From NCBI RefSeq assembly GCF_028623165.1, contig NZ_CP117768.1:3782001-3846000 (forward strand): a stretch of DNA of 64,000 nt, read 5' to 3'. Below are positions 26,386-35,976 of this stretch, in pieces (position 1 is the first letter of the stretch; the number at the start of each line of letters is the position of its first letter). The DNA comes from Nostoc sp. UHCC 0926. Lineage in GTDB: Bacteria > Cyanobacteriota > Cyanobacteriia > Cyanobacteriales > Nostocaceae. Both the position numbers and the translations under genes were made by a program. Below the pieces are notes generated by a model. It saw only the letters and a program-made list of their open reading frames with translations, was not told where the DNA came from and ran no database searches.

Positions 26386-27386
26386 TATTCTATTCCTTAA
26401 AAACGTACTATTGCTTTTTTATAATTTAGCACATTCAATTTAGATAAATCTTTTTTCCCAAAATTAAGTTAAATCATGTCGAGTTTTAATAAAAAGTAGT
26501 AATTCAATCTAGTTTTACTTGCATCATGAAGAAGTCTTATTTTAACATCTTAACTTTTGTGACTCTAATAATGAAATCAATTATAACCCAATTTTTCCTG
26601 AAGGCAGTCTAGCGTGACTTTTCAGCCGGAGATTTAACCCCAGATGAAAATAAGCCACTTAACAAAGTAGGGGTTTAAACCTTGTTCACGACCGTCGTGA
26701 CAGTAAACTCTATAAGGCAGTATTCATAAACCAGGACAGCTCTCTTGTTAATATTTTTGTGACTAGATTCTAGCATTTTTGTGACTAGTTTCTAGCCGGA
26801 AATGTCAAGTCATAACTCAGGCAAATTCATATATATTCAGAATTTTCAGCTAGTTAAATTTATTAAAACCTTACATTTTAATCAAATATTCTGATATTTT
26901 TTTAGCCCTTATTGTTTGAGTTAAAACCCTAATCTCACTCTAGAGAAAAAAAACTTACTCCAAAAGATTGATGATAAACTAATATGAAAATGCCTTAATA
27001 TTATTAAAGCCCTAATAAATTAAGCGATCGCTTCAATTGATCTGATTACTTAGTAATAATAAAATGCAACTGTACTGAGAATAAGCGTACGGAAGCGATT
27101 CTCAAACAGCGAAGAATTGAGGATTTCATTATTGATGATGCCTCCGCAGCTGACAACTGAGGAGTTCGTTAAATAGTGAGTTTTGATAACAACAGTGAAG
27201 GCCCTGCTGTTTCATTGTTGATTGCCGCCATGAAACTGTTTAACTCACTGTGTAGAGTCAAAATTTCATAGCTAAGGAAATAAAAGGCGTAAAAAATGTA
27301 GTTGTTAAAGCAACCATTGCCAAAGTTGATAGCAACAAAGCCTAAACTTTAAAACTGTTCTCATTGCAGAAAATTAGGAGAGAATT
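26386..27386. other. 1-kb gene-free stretch, AT-rich
   Basis: No open frame of interest. The region probably holds the promoters of the divergent AvaK-like and CAAD genes. One clear folded element lies at 27176-27248 (separate entry). Confidence 0.5.
27176..27248 (+). promoter_or_regulatory. Two-layer stem-loop upstream of the CAAD gene
   Basis: GTGAGTT (27176-27182) pairs with AACTCAC (27242-27248), and inside it CAACAGTGAA (27190-27199) pairs with TTCATTGTTG (27211-27220) with one G-T wobble. It lies about 140 bases before the CAAD start and may be a leader structure. No known riboswitch pattern is recognised. Confidence 0.35.
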
Positions 27387-27836
27387 ATGGAAACTGAATT
27401 AGAGCAACAGCAATACGTCGATGCTACCTCCCAAAACCGGATAGAAGCACTTAAAGGTTCAGAGGTTGGAAACTTACCAATGTTACCGCCTGCCTCGGAA
27501 ACTGAAGAACAATGGCAAAGAATTGGTAGACAGATTTCTACATTTTTGGCACAACTACCTGAGTACATAGGTAGTTTCTACCAAGAATACAAACTACCAA
27601 TTATCAGCTTTGCTTTGCTTGTAATAACGGTTACGGCACTGAGAATATTTCTAGCAGTACTGAACGCAATAAATGGTATTCCATTAGTTTCTCCAATTCT
27701 ACAGTTCATTGGACTGGGTTACACAATTTGGTTTACTTTTCGCTATTTGCTCAAAGATTCCACTCGCCAAGAATTAGCAGAAGAAATTCGCTTGCTTAAA
27801 AAACAAATTCTAGGCATACAAGAATCGCAGACTTAG
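27387..27836 (+). CDS. CAAD-domain thylakoid membrane protein (CURT1-like)
   Basis: 149 residues: a variable N-terminus, then a CAAD domain (about 65-149) with two membrane helices (LPIISFALLVITVTALRIFL and VSPILQFIGLGYTIWFTFRY) and an amphipathic C-terminal helix (RQELAEEIRLLKKQI). CAAD modules anchor some cyanobacterial aminoacyl-tRNA synthetases to thylakoids and are related to the plant curvature proteins CURT1. Here it is stand-alone, so membrane shaping is the likelier role. AGGAGA precedes the ATG. Confidence 0.85.
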   Translation: METELEQQQYVDATSQNRIEALKGSEVGNLPMLPPASETEEQWQRIGRQISTFLAQLPEYIGSFYQEYKLPIISFALLVITVTALRIFLAVLNAINGIPLVSPILQFIGLGYTIWFTFRYLLKDSTRQELAEEIRLLKKQILGIQESQT

Positions 27837-28304
27837 AGCTAACTACACTATAGTGGCGAATGAAAAAGTTTTTTTCGCCATATATAGCAATTCTAAATCA
27901 TTCGTGAAAAGTTAGATACCCGACTTCGTAAAAGAAGTCTGGTATCTGGACAGCGCGAATTTTCATAAATCAGATAGGACTGCCGTATATGTGTATTGAA
28001 ACACTTGTGATCAAATAAAAAGCCGAGTTTTACTTGATCATTGTAGAGATATATAGGGGTGTGCGTTAAACTAAGTCGCCCCATCATCAGGACTAGCGCT
28101 AATTAAAAAAGCTTAGGCAAATCCAAATAATCAAATGCCCATATTTTTTGTGGAATTTATTTATTTTTAAAGAATAAACTGAGCGATCGCATATGGCGGG
28201 AGATAGACATATATATAAGTCTAATTAATAAAGATGTAAACAACCTTATCTGATTTTTATAGCAAGCTTGGCGATAAAAAAACAACAAAAATAAGAGGAA
28301 AAAA
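27837..28304. other. Gap with two hairpins
   Basis: TGGCGAA/TTCGCCA (27854-27880) right after the CAAD stop encloses an A-run and a T-run and looks like a terminator. A second, 14-pair hairpin with one mismatch (27914-27947, AGATACC...GGTATCT, inner GACTTC/GAAGTC) is of the dispersed-repeat type. No gene is seen. Confidence 0.5.
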
Positions 28305-28490
28305 ATGCCTAGACTCGTAGGACAGCGCTCTAATACTGGAGCAAACATCACCGTTCTGATCATCCTTGTCGCCATTTTTGGGGTACTCCTTGAATACTTT
28401 GGCGTTATTGACATCGTTCCCGGTTTTGGCAGAGAGGGACGATATTTTCAGCTAAAAATTCAGCCAACCAACGAACAAGTCACTAAATAA
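28305..28490 (+). CDS. Small single-span membrane protein, 61 residues
   Basis: A basic start (MPRLVGQRSNTG), one membrane helix (ITVLIILVAIFGVLLEYFGV) and a polar tail. AGAGGAA eight bases before the ATG supports translation. It lies 32 bases before the large PRC-barrel gene and is probably co-transcribed. Family not recognised. Confidence 0.65.
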   Translation: MPRLVGQRSNTGANITVLIILVAIFGVLLEYFGVIDIVPGFGREGRYFQLKIQPTNEQVTK

Positions 28491-28522
28491 CCCAATCAAT
28501 AATAACTGCAAGGGATAGATAA

Positions 28523-30241
28523 ATGCGTAAAGGTAGTGATGTGATCGATAAAGTAGTCGTCACCTCTGACAAGGGTCAGAAAATTCAGCGAATTCTAGAT
28601 TTAATTTTTGATCACAAACGCAATCAACTTTTGGGTTTCCTGGTTGAAGAGAAGGGACTGTTTCGGGATGCAAAAGTTATTCCCCTACAAGAGGTGCAAG
28701 CGATCGGGTCCGATGCGATCATAGTTAAATCGAAAGAATCTGTTGTTAAGGCACATCGTGTGCCTGCAATTAAAGAGATTCTGCACCAGAATATCGTACT
28801 AAGAGGAACGAGAATTCTGACCACTGAGGGACTTTACCTTGGTGGACTAGTGGATTTGTTCTTTGATGAGCATAGTGGATTGGTGGAAGGATACGAAGTT
28901 TCTGGCGGTGTATTTGCCGATGCTTACTCGGGGCGATCGTTCGTTCCTGCTCCCGAAGCACTGATAATTGGTGATGATGTTGCCTTTGTGCCTCCAGAAA
29001 CTGCTCAGATGATGGAAGAACAGGTTGGTGGTATCCGGGGAGCCGTCCAAGCAACTGAAGACAGGTTGCAAGAATCGGCTCAAACCGCTAACCGCAGGCT
29101 ACAGTCAGCCAGCCAGAATGCAGGTGAGCAACTGCAAAGCTCAGTAGAGAACGTGAACCGCAGGCTACAGTCAGCCAGCCAGAATGCAGGTGAGCAACTG
29201 CAAAGCTCAGTAGAGAACGTGAACCGCAGGCTACAGTCAGCCAGCCAGAATGCAGGTGAGCAACTACAAGCCGCAACTGATGCTACTAGCAGCAAACTGC
29301 AAGACCTGAATCGAGATGCAGCTGCCTCCCTGACAAACAATTTGGTTGACCCTGCAAAGCAAAAAGTATATGTAATTGGCAAGCATGTTGAGCGAGATGT
29401 GCTAACTCCAGATGGTAGTGTACTGCTACTACAGGGGCAGTCAGTCACGCTAGTCGATGCAGAAGCGGCCGAGCGCTTAGGTATCCTCGATGAACTCTAT
29501 CGAGCCACAGGTGGCAGTCTGACTGCCAATATCACCCGCAATTTGCAAGCAGCAACACAATCTACTAGCAATCGAATTGGGAGTGCAACGATGAGCACTG
29601 CTGCTAACCTACGTCACTCCGTTAATGGGCTGGCAGCACAGGCGATGCAGCAGGCAAGAGGGCGCAGAGTCCTGCAAACGGTGCGTGCTGAAGATGGCTT
29701 AATTATTGCGGCATCTGGGCAGATTGTAACTGAATCCGTCCTTGCTCGTGCCCAGACTTACGGCAAACAAGCAGAATTACTCAACGCTGCTGGTCTGGCT
29801 CTGGCAACCGCAGTTCGTTCTACCACAAGTGACACATGGTTAGAAACCAAAGTTCAACTGCGCCAGGGGGCAAATGTCGCCCAAGAGAACCTCAACACTT
29901 TCTGGCAAGCCTTGAAACAGAAGGCAGCAATGCTACAAAGACGCAGCACACGGGCGATGAGGAAGCAACGAATTGAACTTGCACTGGGTCGTCCTGTTAC
30001 CCGCGTCATTCTTGATCCAGAAGACAACGTGATTCTGAATGTGGGTGAATTGATTACGCATTCCGCTGTGCGTCAGGCTGAAGAAAGTGGAGTCCTGAAT
30101 ATCTTACTTAGTTCGGTCTATATTAAAGAGCCAGAAATATCTGATCAAGAGCTACGTGCCCAAAAACATGGAATGGCGGCCCTATCGCATCACGATAATG
30201 GGCGATCGCAACTTGAAGCCAAATCAATCACAGTCAACTAA
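28523..30241 (+). CDS. PRC-barrel protein with internal amphipathic repeats
   Basis: 572 residues. Two PRC-barrel units occupy about 1-165 ([21 protein letters not shown] and [21 protein letters not shown]). Residues 165-270 are long amphipathic helix with 22-residue repeats ([22 protein letters not shown]), nearly identical at DNA level. Further domains include a repeated motif ([55 protein letters not shown]). No signal peptide. The helical repeats resemble apolipoprotein/LEA-like segments, fitting a membrane-associated stress role shared with the AvaK-like protein at 25501; this is inference. Confidence 0.8.
   Translation: MRKGSDVIDKVVVTSDKGQKIQRILDLIFDHKRNQLLGFLVEEKGLFRDAKVIPLQEVQAIGSDAIIVKSKESVVKAHRVPAIKEILHQNIVLRGTRILTTEGLYLGGLVDLFFDEHSGLVEGYEVSGGVFADAYSGRSFVPAPEALIIGDDVAFVPPETAQMMEEQVGGIRGAVQATEDRLQESAQTANRRLQSASQNAGEQLQSSVENVNRRLQSASQNAGEQLQSSVENVNRRLQSASQNAGEQLQAATDATSSKLQDLNRDAAASLTNNLVDPAKQKVYVIGKHVERDVLTPDGSVLLLQGQSVTLVDAEAAERLGILDELYRATGGSLTANITRNLQAATQSTSNRIGSATMSTAANLRHSVNGLAAQAMQQARGRRVLQTVRAEDGLIIAASGQIVTESVLARAQTYGKQAELLNAAGLALATAVRSTTSDTWLETKVQLRQGANVAQENLNTFWQALKQKAAMLQRRSTRAMRKQRIELALGRPVTRVILDPEDNVILNVGELITHSAVRQAEESGVLNILLSSVYIKEPEISDQELRAQKHGMAALSHHDNGRSQLEAKSITVN
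29090..29265 (+). repeat. 66-bp in-frame tandem repeat
   Basis: Copies start at 29090, 29156 and 29222; the first two are near-identical and the third matches for about 44 bases. Each encodes 22 residues of amphipathic helix. Such near-identity at third codon positions indicates recent expansion and likely copy-number variation. Confidence 0.9.
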
Positions 30242-30339
30242 GCTGTCCTTGCTTTAATTTGCACAACTAGGGCGCTCATGTTGCCCACCCCACAAGAGAT
30301 TTATTTTTTGGAGGATGCAAATTAAAAGATTTTTAGCTT

Positions 30340-30374
30340 AATGCCCGACTTTAATGCCTTTGGGCATTTTTTTT
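30340..30374 (+). terminator. Rho-independent terminator
   Basis: AATGCCC and GGGCATT arms (7 bp) followed directly by a run of T's, about 100 bases past the PRC-barrel gene. It separates that gene from the aquaporin gene. Confidence 0.75.
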
Positions 30375-30568
30375 CATGTCTTGTGCTTTATCCGGTTCAA
30401 TTGCTGCTGCCCTTATCGCGTTTATTTGCGGTAACAGGTATCATCTAGAGTGCGCTTTTTGTCAAACATGGGCAATTTTCGGGAATACTTTGTCGTTGCC
30501 CAAGACAATAACTCTACTACATGGGCCTTCTCCTTCCTCTGCCTCTTTTTTTGACGAAGGTATTGATC

Positions 30569-31267
30569 GTGAATCGTTACTCATTAGCAAAACGATGTTT
30601 GGCGGAAGCTCTAGGTACAGCTTGGTTGGTTCTGATGGGCGTGGGTACTGCTGTGATTTCTGGTGCAGTACCTTGGGTTGGAGTTACTGGAGTGGCGATC
30701 GCTTTTGGCTTAAGTTTGTTGACTGCTGCCTATACTTTTGGTTCTATTAGCGGCTGTCACATCAACCCCGCAGTCACAATTGGTTTTTGGGTAGCCAAGC
30801 AGTTTTCTTCCAAAGACGTTTTACCCTATATAGGGAGTCAGATTCTCGGCGGAATTTGGGGGAGTACTATCCTGTTTTTGATTTGCATGGGCAAGCCTGA
30901 GTTTACAACAGCTAACTTTGGTTCTAATGGGGTGGGAATTCACTCCCCTGGTAACTATAGCTGGTGGGCTTGTGCATTAGCCGAATTCATTGTTACCTGT
31001 GGTTTTGTGCTGCTGATCTTGAGCGTTACATCTTCTCGCGCTCTCAAGCTGTCTGCACCCATCCCCATCGGTTTGGGGCTAACCTTAGCGCATCTGATCC
31101 TCATTCCGGTGACAAATGCCAGCGTCAATCCGGTGCGATCGCTAGCCACAGCTATCTTTACTCGCGGTTGGGCATTGGCTGACCTTTGGATTTTCATCGT
31201 GTTCCCAATTTTCGGTGGAGTTTTGGCGGGTATGGTTGCCCGATGGTTGCAAAAACCGGACATCTAA
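30569..31267 (+). CDS. Aquaporin/MIP family channel, AqpZ-like
   Basis: Membrane channel for water or small solutes. I prefer the GTG at 30569 (232 residues, MNRYSLAKRCLAEALGTAWL), which matches the short AqpZ N-terminus; the ATG at 30521 adds 16 residues. Six helices plus two half-helices are visible. The first signature is normal (SGCHINPAVTIG). The second reads NASVNPVRS instead of NPAR, while the selectivity-filter arginine is kept. An Ala-to-Val change in the second box is rare and may narrow the pore. It is a single gene after a terminator. Confidence 0.88.
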   Translation: MNRYSLAKRCLAEALGTAWLVLMGVGTAVISGAVPWVGVTGVAIAFGLSLLTAAYTFGSISGCHINPAVTIGFWVAKQFSSKDVLPYIGSQILGGIWGSTILFLICMGKPEFTTANFGSNGVGIHSPGNYSWWACALAEFIVTCGFVLLILSVTSSRALKLSAPIPIGLGLTLAHLILIPVTNASVNPVRSLATAIFTRGWALADLWIFIVFPIFGGVLAGMVARWLQKPDI

Positions 31268-31313
31268 GCTACTTACCAATAAAATTTATCCAATTATTCA
31301 ATTTTAGTTGAAA

Positions 31314-32801
31314 TCAATACCTGTTAAGGTGTAATTCCAGTGTGTTAAGCAACTTGGGCAAGTCCTTCTGAGAAACCTTACGTGTACCAGTCTCGACTGC
31401 ATCAACCCAGGAAACGCTTTTTCCCATCGTTGTAGCGAAAAATGCCCTAGACCAGCCTTTTGCTTTTCTAGCTTCTCTGATCACATTACCTGATAGAGGC
31501 TGGATATTGTTTGCACTTAGCTGATTTGAGTCCATAGTCAAGCGTTCCTGTACTTCTACTGGTAGATGAAAACGCCATTTAGAATTCAGTATTTCACTCC
31601 AGTAACCTATAGGTCTTTTAGTGCTTTTGCTGCTTGTTAACCAAGCTGGACCTGTTTCAAGTTCTGCTTGCCATCCTGCTTCTTTCACAACTTTCAAGTC
31701 AGTTTCAAAGTCATCAGCCATTTGCCGTCTTAGCTGTCTGTCTTGTTCCGCTGTTGACACTTTGTCTGCACTGTAAGCAATCTCCATCAAAGTCTTGCCG
31801 ATTACACAATCCTGGAATTCCGGCTGGATTTGGAAGGTTAGCCAAACTAATATTCTAGCCGCGCCAGCATTTTGTTTCCCAATGCTAAATAGTTTCTGTA
31901 CGGTTTTCTTGGTAATAATTCCAGCGTGGTAGTGATATTTAGATTTATTGAGGAAGTATTTTGTCCATACTCCAGCTTGACCTATCACCTTTAAACCTAC
32001 TAGCTTGCTATTGCCAGCTTTATCTGTTTCAAAATCTCGTATTATGCTAACGTCCCAAATCTTTAAATCAGCAACAGTAAAAGCTCCTACTTTCCCCTGT
32101 TTAGGCCATGCGATACAGGCTAGTACCTGAGCGGGTTGTCGTAACAAGTGGTACAAAATACTCAATTTTTCATGCTTGCATAAGTCCCTGCGTTTAACAA
32201 GCCCTGTGTATTCAAGTAGTTGCCTGTCATCTATAATAAAATTGCCTGACCAAGGTTTATCTAAGTTGGCTACTAAAGCACAGTAAATTAGGTGAATTGC
32301 ACACGCCCTGGGGTCAAATTGATCTATAACAACTAAAGCAGCCTCTTCGGCCAGAGTTTCTGGTTGTGAGGTTTCGGGATTATCTGTTACATAGTAAAAG
32401 ATTTTTCCTTTTCCACTTTCAACTTCTTTTTCATAGCTGAAAGTACTACTTGTTTCAGCTTTCCATGATAGATTCATTTTTTGAGATAAGACTTCAGCAA
32501 CTCCATGCAAAACTAACGACAAAGCAGCAATACTAGTCTGATCAGGAAATAAGGAAGCTTTTTTGAATTGTCGGGGTTTAGCTGGATGCTGGTTATTTAA
32601 TGGTAACTTTTGCTCATCTTTCTTGGAGGATGTCTGAAAAGTAATTTGCTTTTCTAATTGAGCAGTCTGGTCTTCTACAATTTCTTCACCTTCAGCAACA
32701 TTAGTTTCGTTTGAATTTGGATTACGGGAAATGGTAATTCCTATTACCCGCTGAATTAGATGCGAAAATTTTTTATGTAACGTTTTTGCTAACTGTTTCA
32801 T
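31314..32801 (-). CDS. Large protein with C-terminal XRE-type helix-turn-helix
   Basis: 495 residues. Residues about 440-495 form a Cro/CI-type HTH (VIREARKAKGWSRAFFATTM, VSWVDAVETGTRKVSQKDL). The central part (about 95-420) is not recognised; it contains predicted alpha/beta and helical segments (WSGNFIIDDRQLLEYTGLVK, RQPAQVLACIAWPKQGK) that faintly resemble winged-helix replication initiators, but this is weak. The N-terminus is basic and helical. It stands alone beside a tandemly duplicated non-coding stretch. It may be a plasmid- or element-derived regulator. Confidence 0.65.
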   Translation of the reverse strand: MKQLAKTLHKKFSHLIQRVIGITISRNPNSNETNVAEGEEIVEDQTAQLEKQITFQTSSKKDEQKLPLNNQHPAKPRQFKKASLFPDQTSIAALSLVLHGVAEVLSQKMNLSWKAETSSTFSYEKEVESGKGKIFYYVTDNPETSQPETLAEEAALVVIDQFDPRACAIHLIYCALVANLDKPWSGNFIIDDRQLLEYTGLVKRRDLCKHEKLSILYHLLRQPAQVLACIAWPKQGKVGAFTVADLKIWDVSIIRDFETDKAGNSKLVGLKVIGQAGVWTKYFLNKSKYHYHAGIITKKTVQKLFSIGKQNAGAARILVWLTFQIQPEFQDCVIGKTLMEIAYSADKVSTAEQDRQLRRQMADDFETDLKVVKEAGWQAELETGPAWLTSSKSTKRPIGYWSEILNSKWRFHLPVEVQERLTMDSNQLSANNIQPLSGNVIREARKAKGWSRAFFATTMGKSVSWVDAVETGTRKVSQKDLPKLLNTLELHLNRY

Positions 32802-33340
32802 TTATCTAAAAATACACTGCTCACGTAGGTAAAAATGGTAGACAATAACTGTGAAAACTGTTGGAATATAACTTCATCCAGCAGTGGCACGCCGCAGTAG
32901 GATTAGTTATATGATGTCCAGTTTGGAGTGGGGACTGAAGTACCCAAATCGAGGATTAAAGTCCTGACTACGAGCACAAGTCTATTCTCACCTAATACGG
33001 CAAAGTGCCTAGGCGTAGCCCGCCGCAGGCATCGCTCAGTTTGGAGTAGGGACTTCAGTTCCTAAATCGAGGATTAAAGTCCTGACTACGAGCACAAGTC
33101 TATTCTCGCCTAATACGGCAAAGTGCGTAGGCGTAGCCCGCCGCAGGCATCGCTCAATAAGAAACGTTGCAGTATAGAAACATTAGACTACAACGTTTTC
33201 ACCAATAACCTTAGAGAATATTTTATAAATATTTAAAGCTGACATCGAGTGTCAGCAACTCTTGCTTTGGGCGCAGTAGTTCAAATAAAAGTCCCTGCCA
33301 CAGTGGACAGGGATAGTAATTTTTAGCTAAACCTTGTCTG
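32802..33340. other. Gene-free stretch with a 118-bp tandem duplication
   Basis: Bases 32919-33156 hold two copies of one unit (separate entry). The remainder contains no supported gene. Confidence 0.6.
32919..33156. repeat. 118-bp tandem direct repeat
   Basis: Units start at 32919 and 33037 (both CAGTTTGGAGT). They differ at a few positions. Each contains an interspersed palindromic element (GGCGTAGCCCGCCGCAGGC) and a segment ATCGAGGATTAAAGTCCTGA, which includes the AGGATTAAAGTCCT imperfect palindrome. The divergence suggests an old duplication. Confidence 0.85.
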
Positions 33341-33646
33341 CTAACTAACAAAATCTTTATGGGCAGCGACAAGCATCTGAGCCTGCCTTAAAACGTTTCC
33401 GAATAAATAAATAGGAATCTGCCAAGCTGCAACAGTAACTTCTTTGACTATATCCTGTACACTAATTGCTATTAATTCATGCTCTGGTGGCTCTCCTTCA
33501 ACTGTACCAGACCAAGTAAAAGCTAATAAGAAATCATCGTCTCCAGGCAAGGAGCCAATCAAACATTCTTCTGGTGTGGGCTGGCAAATAATTCCATGAT
33601 CATTTGCAAGTTCTACTAGTCTTTGAAAGTTGGTTAGGTTCTTCAT
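33341..33646 (-). CDS. Hypothetical protein, 101 residues
   Basis: No family recognised. It has a mixed alpha/beta look with an acidic centre (EECLIGSLPGDDDFLLAFTW, VEGEPPEHELIAISVQDIVK). No signal peptide. It lies on the same strand as the HTH gene, 540 bases upstream of it. Confidence 0.55.
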   Translation of the reverse strand: MKNLTNFQRLVELANDHGIICQPTPEECLIGSLPGDDDFLLAFTWSGTVEGEPPEHELIAISVQDIVKEVTVAAWQIPIYLFGNVLRQAQMLVAAHKDFVS

Positions 33647-34181
33647 CTGTCTTTTGGATGTAATTTAATCTCAGCTTGAGAAGAAATCATATTCTTACCT
33701 CCATAACTCAAGTTAGTTGCTCTATCCCATAAATTACGAATTATTAATTATTTGGTCAGAGTTAGGAGTTATTGGAGTCGGATCAGGCTTAAGTTCAAAA
33801 TCTTACCGCGATCGCCTGGTTCTATCAGCAACAATTGCTACTGTTTTAAAAAAACCTAGACTACCTACTTTTTCAGTTGACTGTATTTACATACACCTCC
33901 CTTCGTTACCATTTCAATTATTCCCAGAAGCAAGATCAGATTTTACTTTTCAACTAGGAACTATTGGGCATGGGGCACTTGTCCTGAGCATCTTGGCTTG
34001 CTTCGACTAAGATCGCTCGATAGAGCCGGGGTCGTAAAGCCTGCGGCATAGCTACGCTTAGGGCGCAGCCTCTGCAAGAGCTGTATTGGGCAATAATCAA
34101 TAGTTCTTACTCCCCTGCCCCTTTTGGTCACAATATGGCAATATATAAAGTTATAGCTAACCGCCTACGTAGAGGTTTAAC
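33647..34181. other. Gene-free region upstream of aroA
   Basis: An open frame at 33717-34010 lacks a ribosome site and any family resemblance, and I leave it out. Bases 34020-34080 are interspersed repeat. AGAGG at 34171 serves the aroA GTG start. Confidence 0.5.
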
Positions 34182-35462
34182 GTGGATACCATTGCAATTC
34201 CTGCTCTAAATCGGCCAGTGGATGCCACGGTAGAAATTCCCGGTTCTAAAAGTCTTACCAATCGCGCACTGCTCGTTGCTGCTTTGGCAGAAGGTGACTC
34301 CATTTTAGAAAATGCCTTATTTAGTGAAGACAGCGAGTATTTTGCCAAATGTTTAGAGCAATTGGGCATTCCCATTACTTTGAATCCTCATCAAGCACAG
34401 ATCCAAGTGGCGGGAAGAGGAGGCGACATTCCAGCTAAACAAGCAGATTTATTTGTGGGTTTGGCAGGTACAGCAGCACGGTTTATCTCGGCGTTGGTGG
34501 CACTGGGGAACGGCGAATATCGCCTAGATGGCGTTCCCAGGATGCGAGAACGACCGATGGGTGACATGCTGACTGTGTTGCAAACGGGTGGAGCAACCGT
34601 TAACTTTGAGGGAAACTCCGGGTTTATGCCCTATACCGTCTATAGTCGGCAATTCGCTGGTGGAAATTTTCGCTTGAAAGCTAACCAAACAAGTCAGCAA
34701 CTTTCGGCATTGCTGATGATTGCGCCTTATGCTCAACAAGATACTAGCATTGAGGTTGAGGGGACACTAGTTTCTCAATCTTACATCAAAATGACCTGTC
34801 GTTTGATGGCAGATTTTGGCGTAGAGGTGATTCAAATCGGCGATAATCAATTTCAGATTAAAGCAGGTCAACGTTACCAAGCTCGACATTACACAGTAGA
34901 ACCCGATGCGTCAAATGCTTCTTACTTTTTTGCCGCCGCCGCCGTCACGGGTGGACGGGTGCGCGTCAAACATTTGACCAAACAATCGTGTCAGGGTGAT
35001 ATTCTGTGGCTAAATGTTTTAGAACAGATGGGTTGCCAAATTAAAGATTCGGATGATTACACGGAAGTGACGGGGCCGAAGCAATTGCAAGGCATCGACA
35101 TTGATATGAATGATATATCAGATTTAGTGCAAACATTAGGAGCGATCGCCCCCTTTGCTAGTTCACCTGTTACCATCCGCAATGTGGAACATATTCGATA
35201 TAAGGAAACCGATCGAATTCGAGCTGTGGTTACAGAGTTGCGTCGGCTAGGAGTTGAGGTTGAAGAATTTGCAGATAGACTGAAAATTGAGCCTGGCCCG
35301 ATTACCCCGGCGACAATTGAAACCTATCACGATCATCGAATGGCAATGGCTTTTGCTGTCACTGGCTTGAAGGTTCCAGGAATTGTAATTAAAGATCCTG
35401 GCTGTACAGCGAAAACCTTTCCAGATTACTTTACCCGATTCTTCCAAATGTTAGAACAATAA
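34182..35462 (+). CDS. aroA: 3-phosphoshikimate 1-carboxyvinyltransferase (EPSP synthase)
   Basis: AroA transfers enolpyruvyl from PEP to shikimate 3-phosphate, the sixth step of the shikimate pathway. 426 residues starting with GTG at 34182, supported by AGAGG upstream. Key parts: PGSKSLTNRALL (substrate lysine and serine), LFVGLAGTAARF, LDGVPRMRERPMGDML, EPDASNASYFFAAAAV, RYKETDRI-type loop (IRYKETDRIRAVVTELRRLG) and DHRMAMAFAV. The glyphosate-site residues follow class I order (GLAGTAARF region differs from E. coli NAGTAMR, closer to class II-type). Single gene. Confidence 0.96.
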   Translation: MDTIAIPALNRPVDATVEIPGSKSLTNRALLVAALAEGDSILENALFSEDSEYFAKCLEQLGIPITLNPHQAQIQVAGRGGDIPAKQADLFVGLAGTAARFISALVALGNGEYRLDGVPRMRERPMGDMLTVLQTGGATVNFEGNSGFMPYTVYSRQFAGGNFRLKANQTSQQLSALLMIAPYAQQDTSIEVEGTLVSQSYIKMTCRLMADFGVEVIQIGDNQFQIKAGQRYQARHYTVEPDASNASYFFAAAAVTGGRVRVKHLTKQSCQGDILWLNVLEQMGCQIKDSDDYTEVTGPKQLQGIDIDMNDISDLVQTLGAIAPFASSPVTIRNVEHIRYKETDRIRAVVTELRRLGVEVEEFADRLKIEPGPITPATIETYHDHRMAMAFAVTGLKVPGIVIKDPGCTAKTFPDYFTRFFQMLEQ

Positions 35463-35976
35463 GAGATTGACTAGTTTTTTCGTAGGGTGTGTTATGCCGT
35501 AGGCTAACGCACCAACTCTTTTTACCTTTCGGATCAGCGCTACCAACCTTCAAGCATAGGGCTTAAACTCTATGTGTAACAATCACTTCAAAATTTTTAA
35601 CATAAATATCTTATACAGATTACCTGTGAGGTTGAATAGAACAATTTGCTCAAGCCCCAAGCCTGGCCAAGCCTGATTTTATTCAGTTTCACAAATAATT
35701 GGTATTAGTTATTGATTAAGTCTTTCATTGGAAAATATAAATTCGATTTTATTTTACCTCTAATTAAAGTTTGCTTAAACTCATGATTATAAAATAGGGT
35801 GACTCCAAATAATTGGAGACTTATTGATTTTTCTGAAAAAGGGAAAAAGCATTAATTTTCATCACTGTTCTAATCAGTGATGAATACCCATTTGGAAATA
35901 AGTAAGTTAGAAACAAACTATTTCTATACCTTGCAGTGTGCATTGCTTACAGAAGTTTATGGTGAGGAAAACTGAG
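35463..35976. other. Gene-free stretch
   Basis: Only a short repeat (GGGTGTGTTATGCCGTAGGC near 35487) and AT-rich promoter DNA; no gene seen. Confidence 0.5.

Noticed and set aside
29080..29448. Minus-strand frame over the 66-bp repeats
   Set aside because: Antisense mirror of the repeat in the PRC-barrel gene.
30376..30750. Plus-strand frame overlapping the aquaporin start
   Set aside because: Different frame from the aquaporin and without family resemblance.
33717..34010. Open frame of 97 codons before aroA
   Set aside because: No ribosome site; ends in repeat DNA; no recognisable domain.
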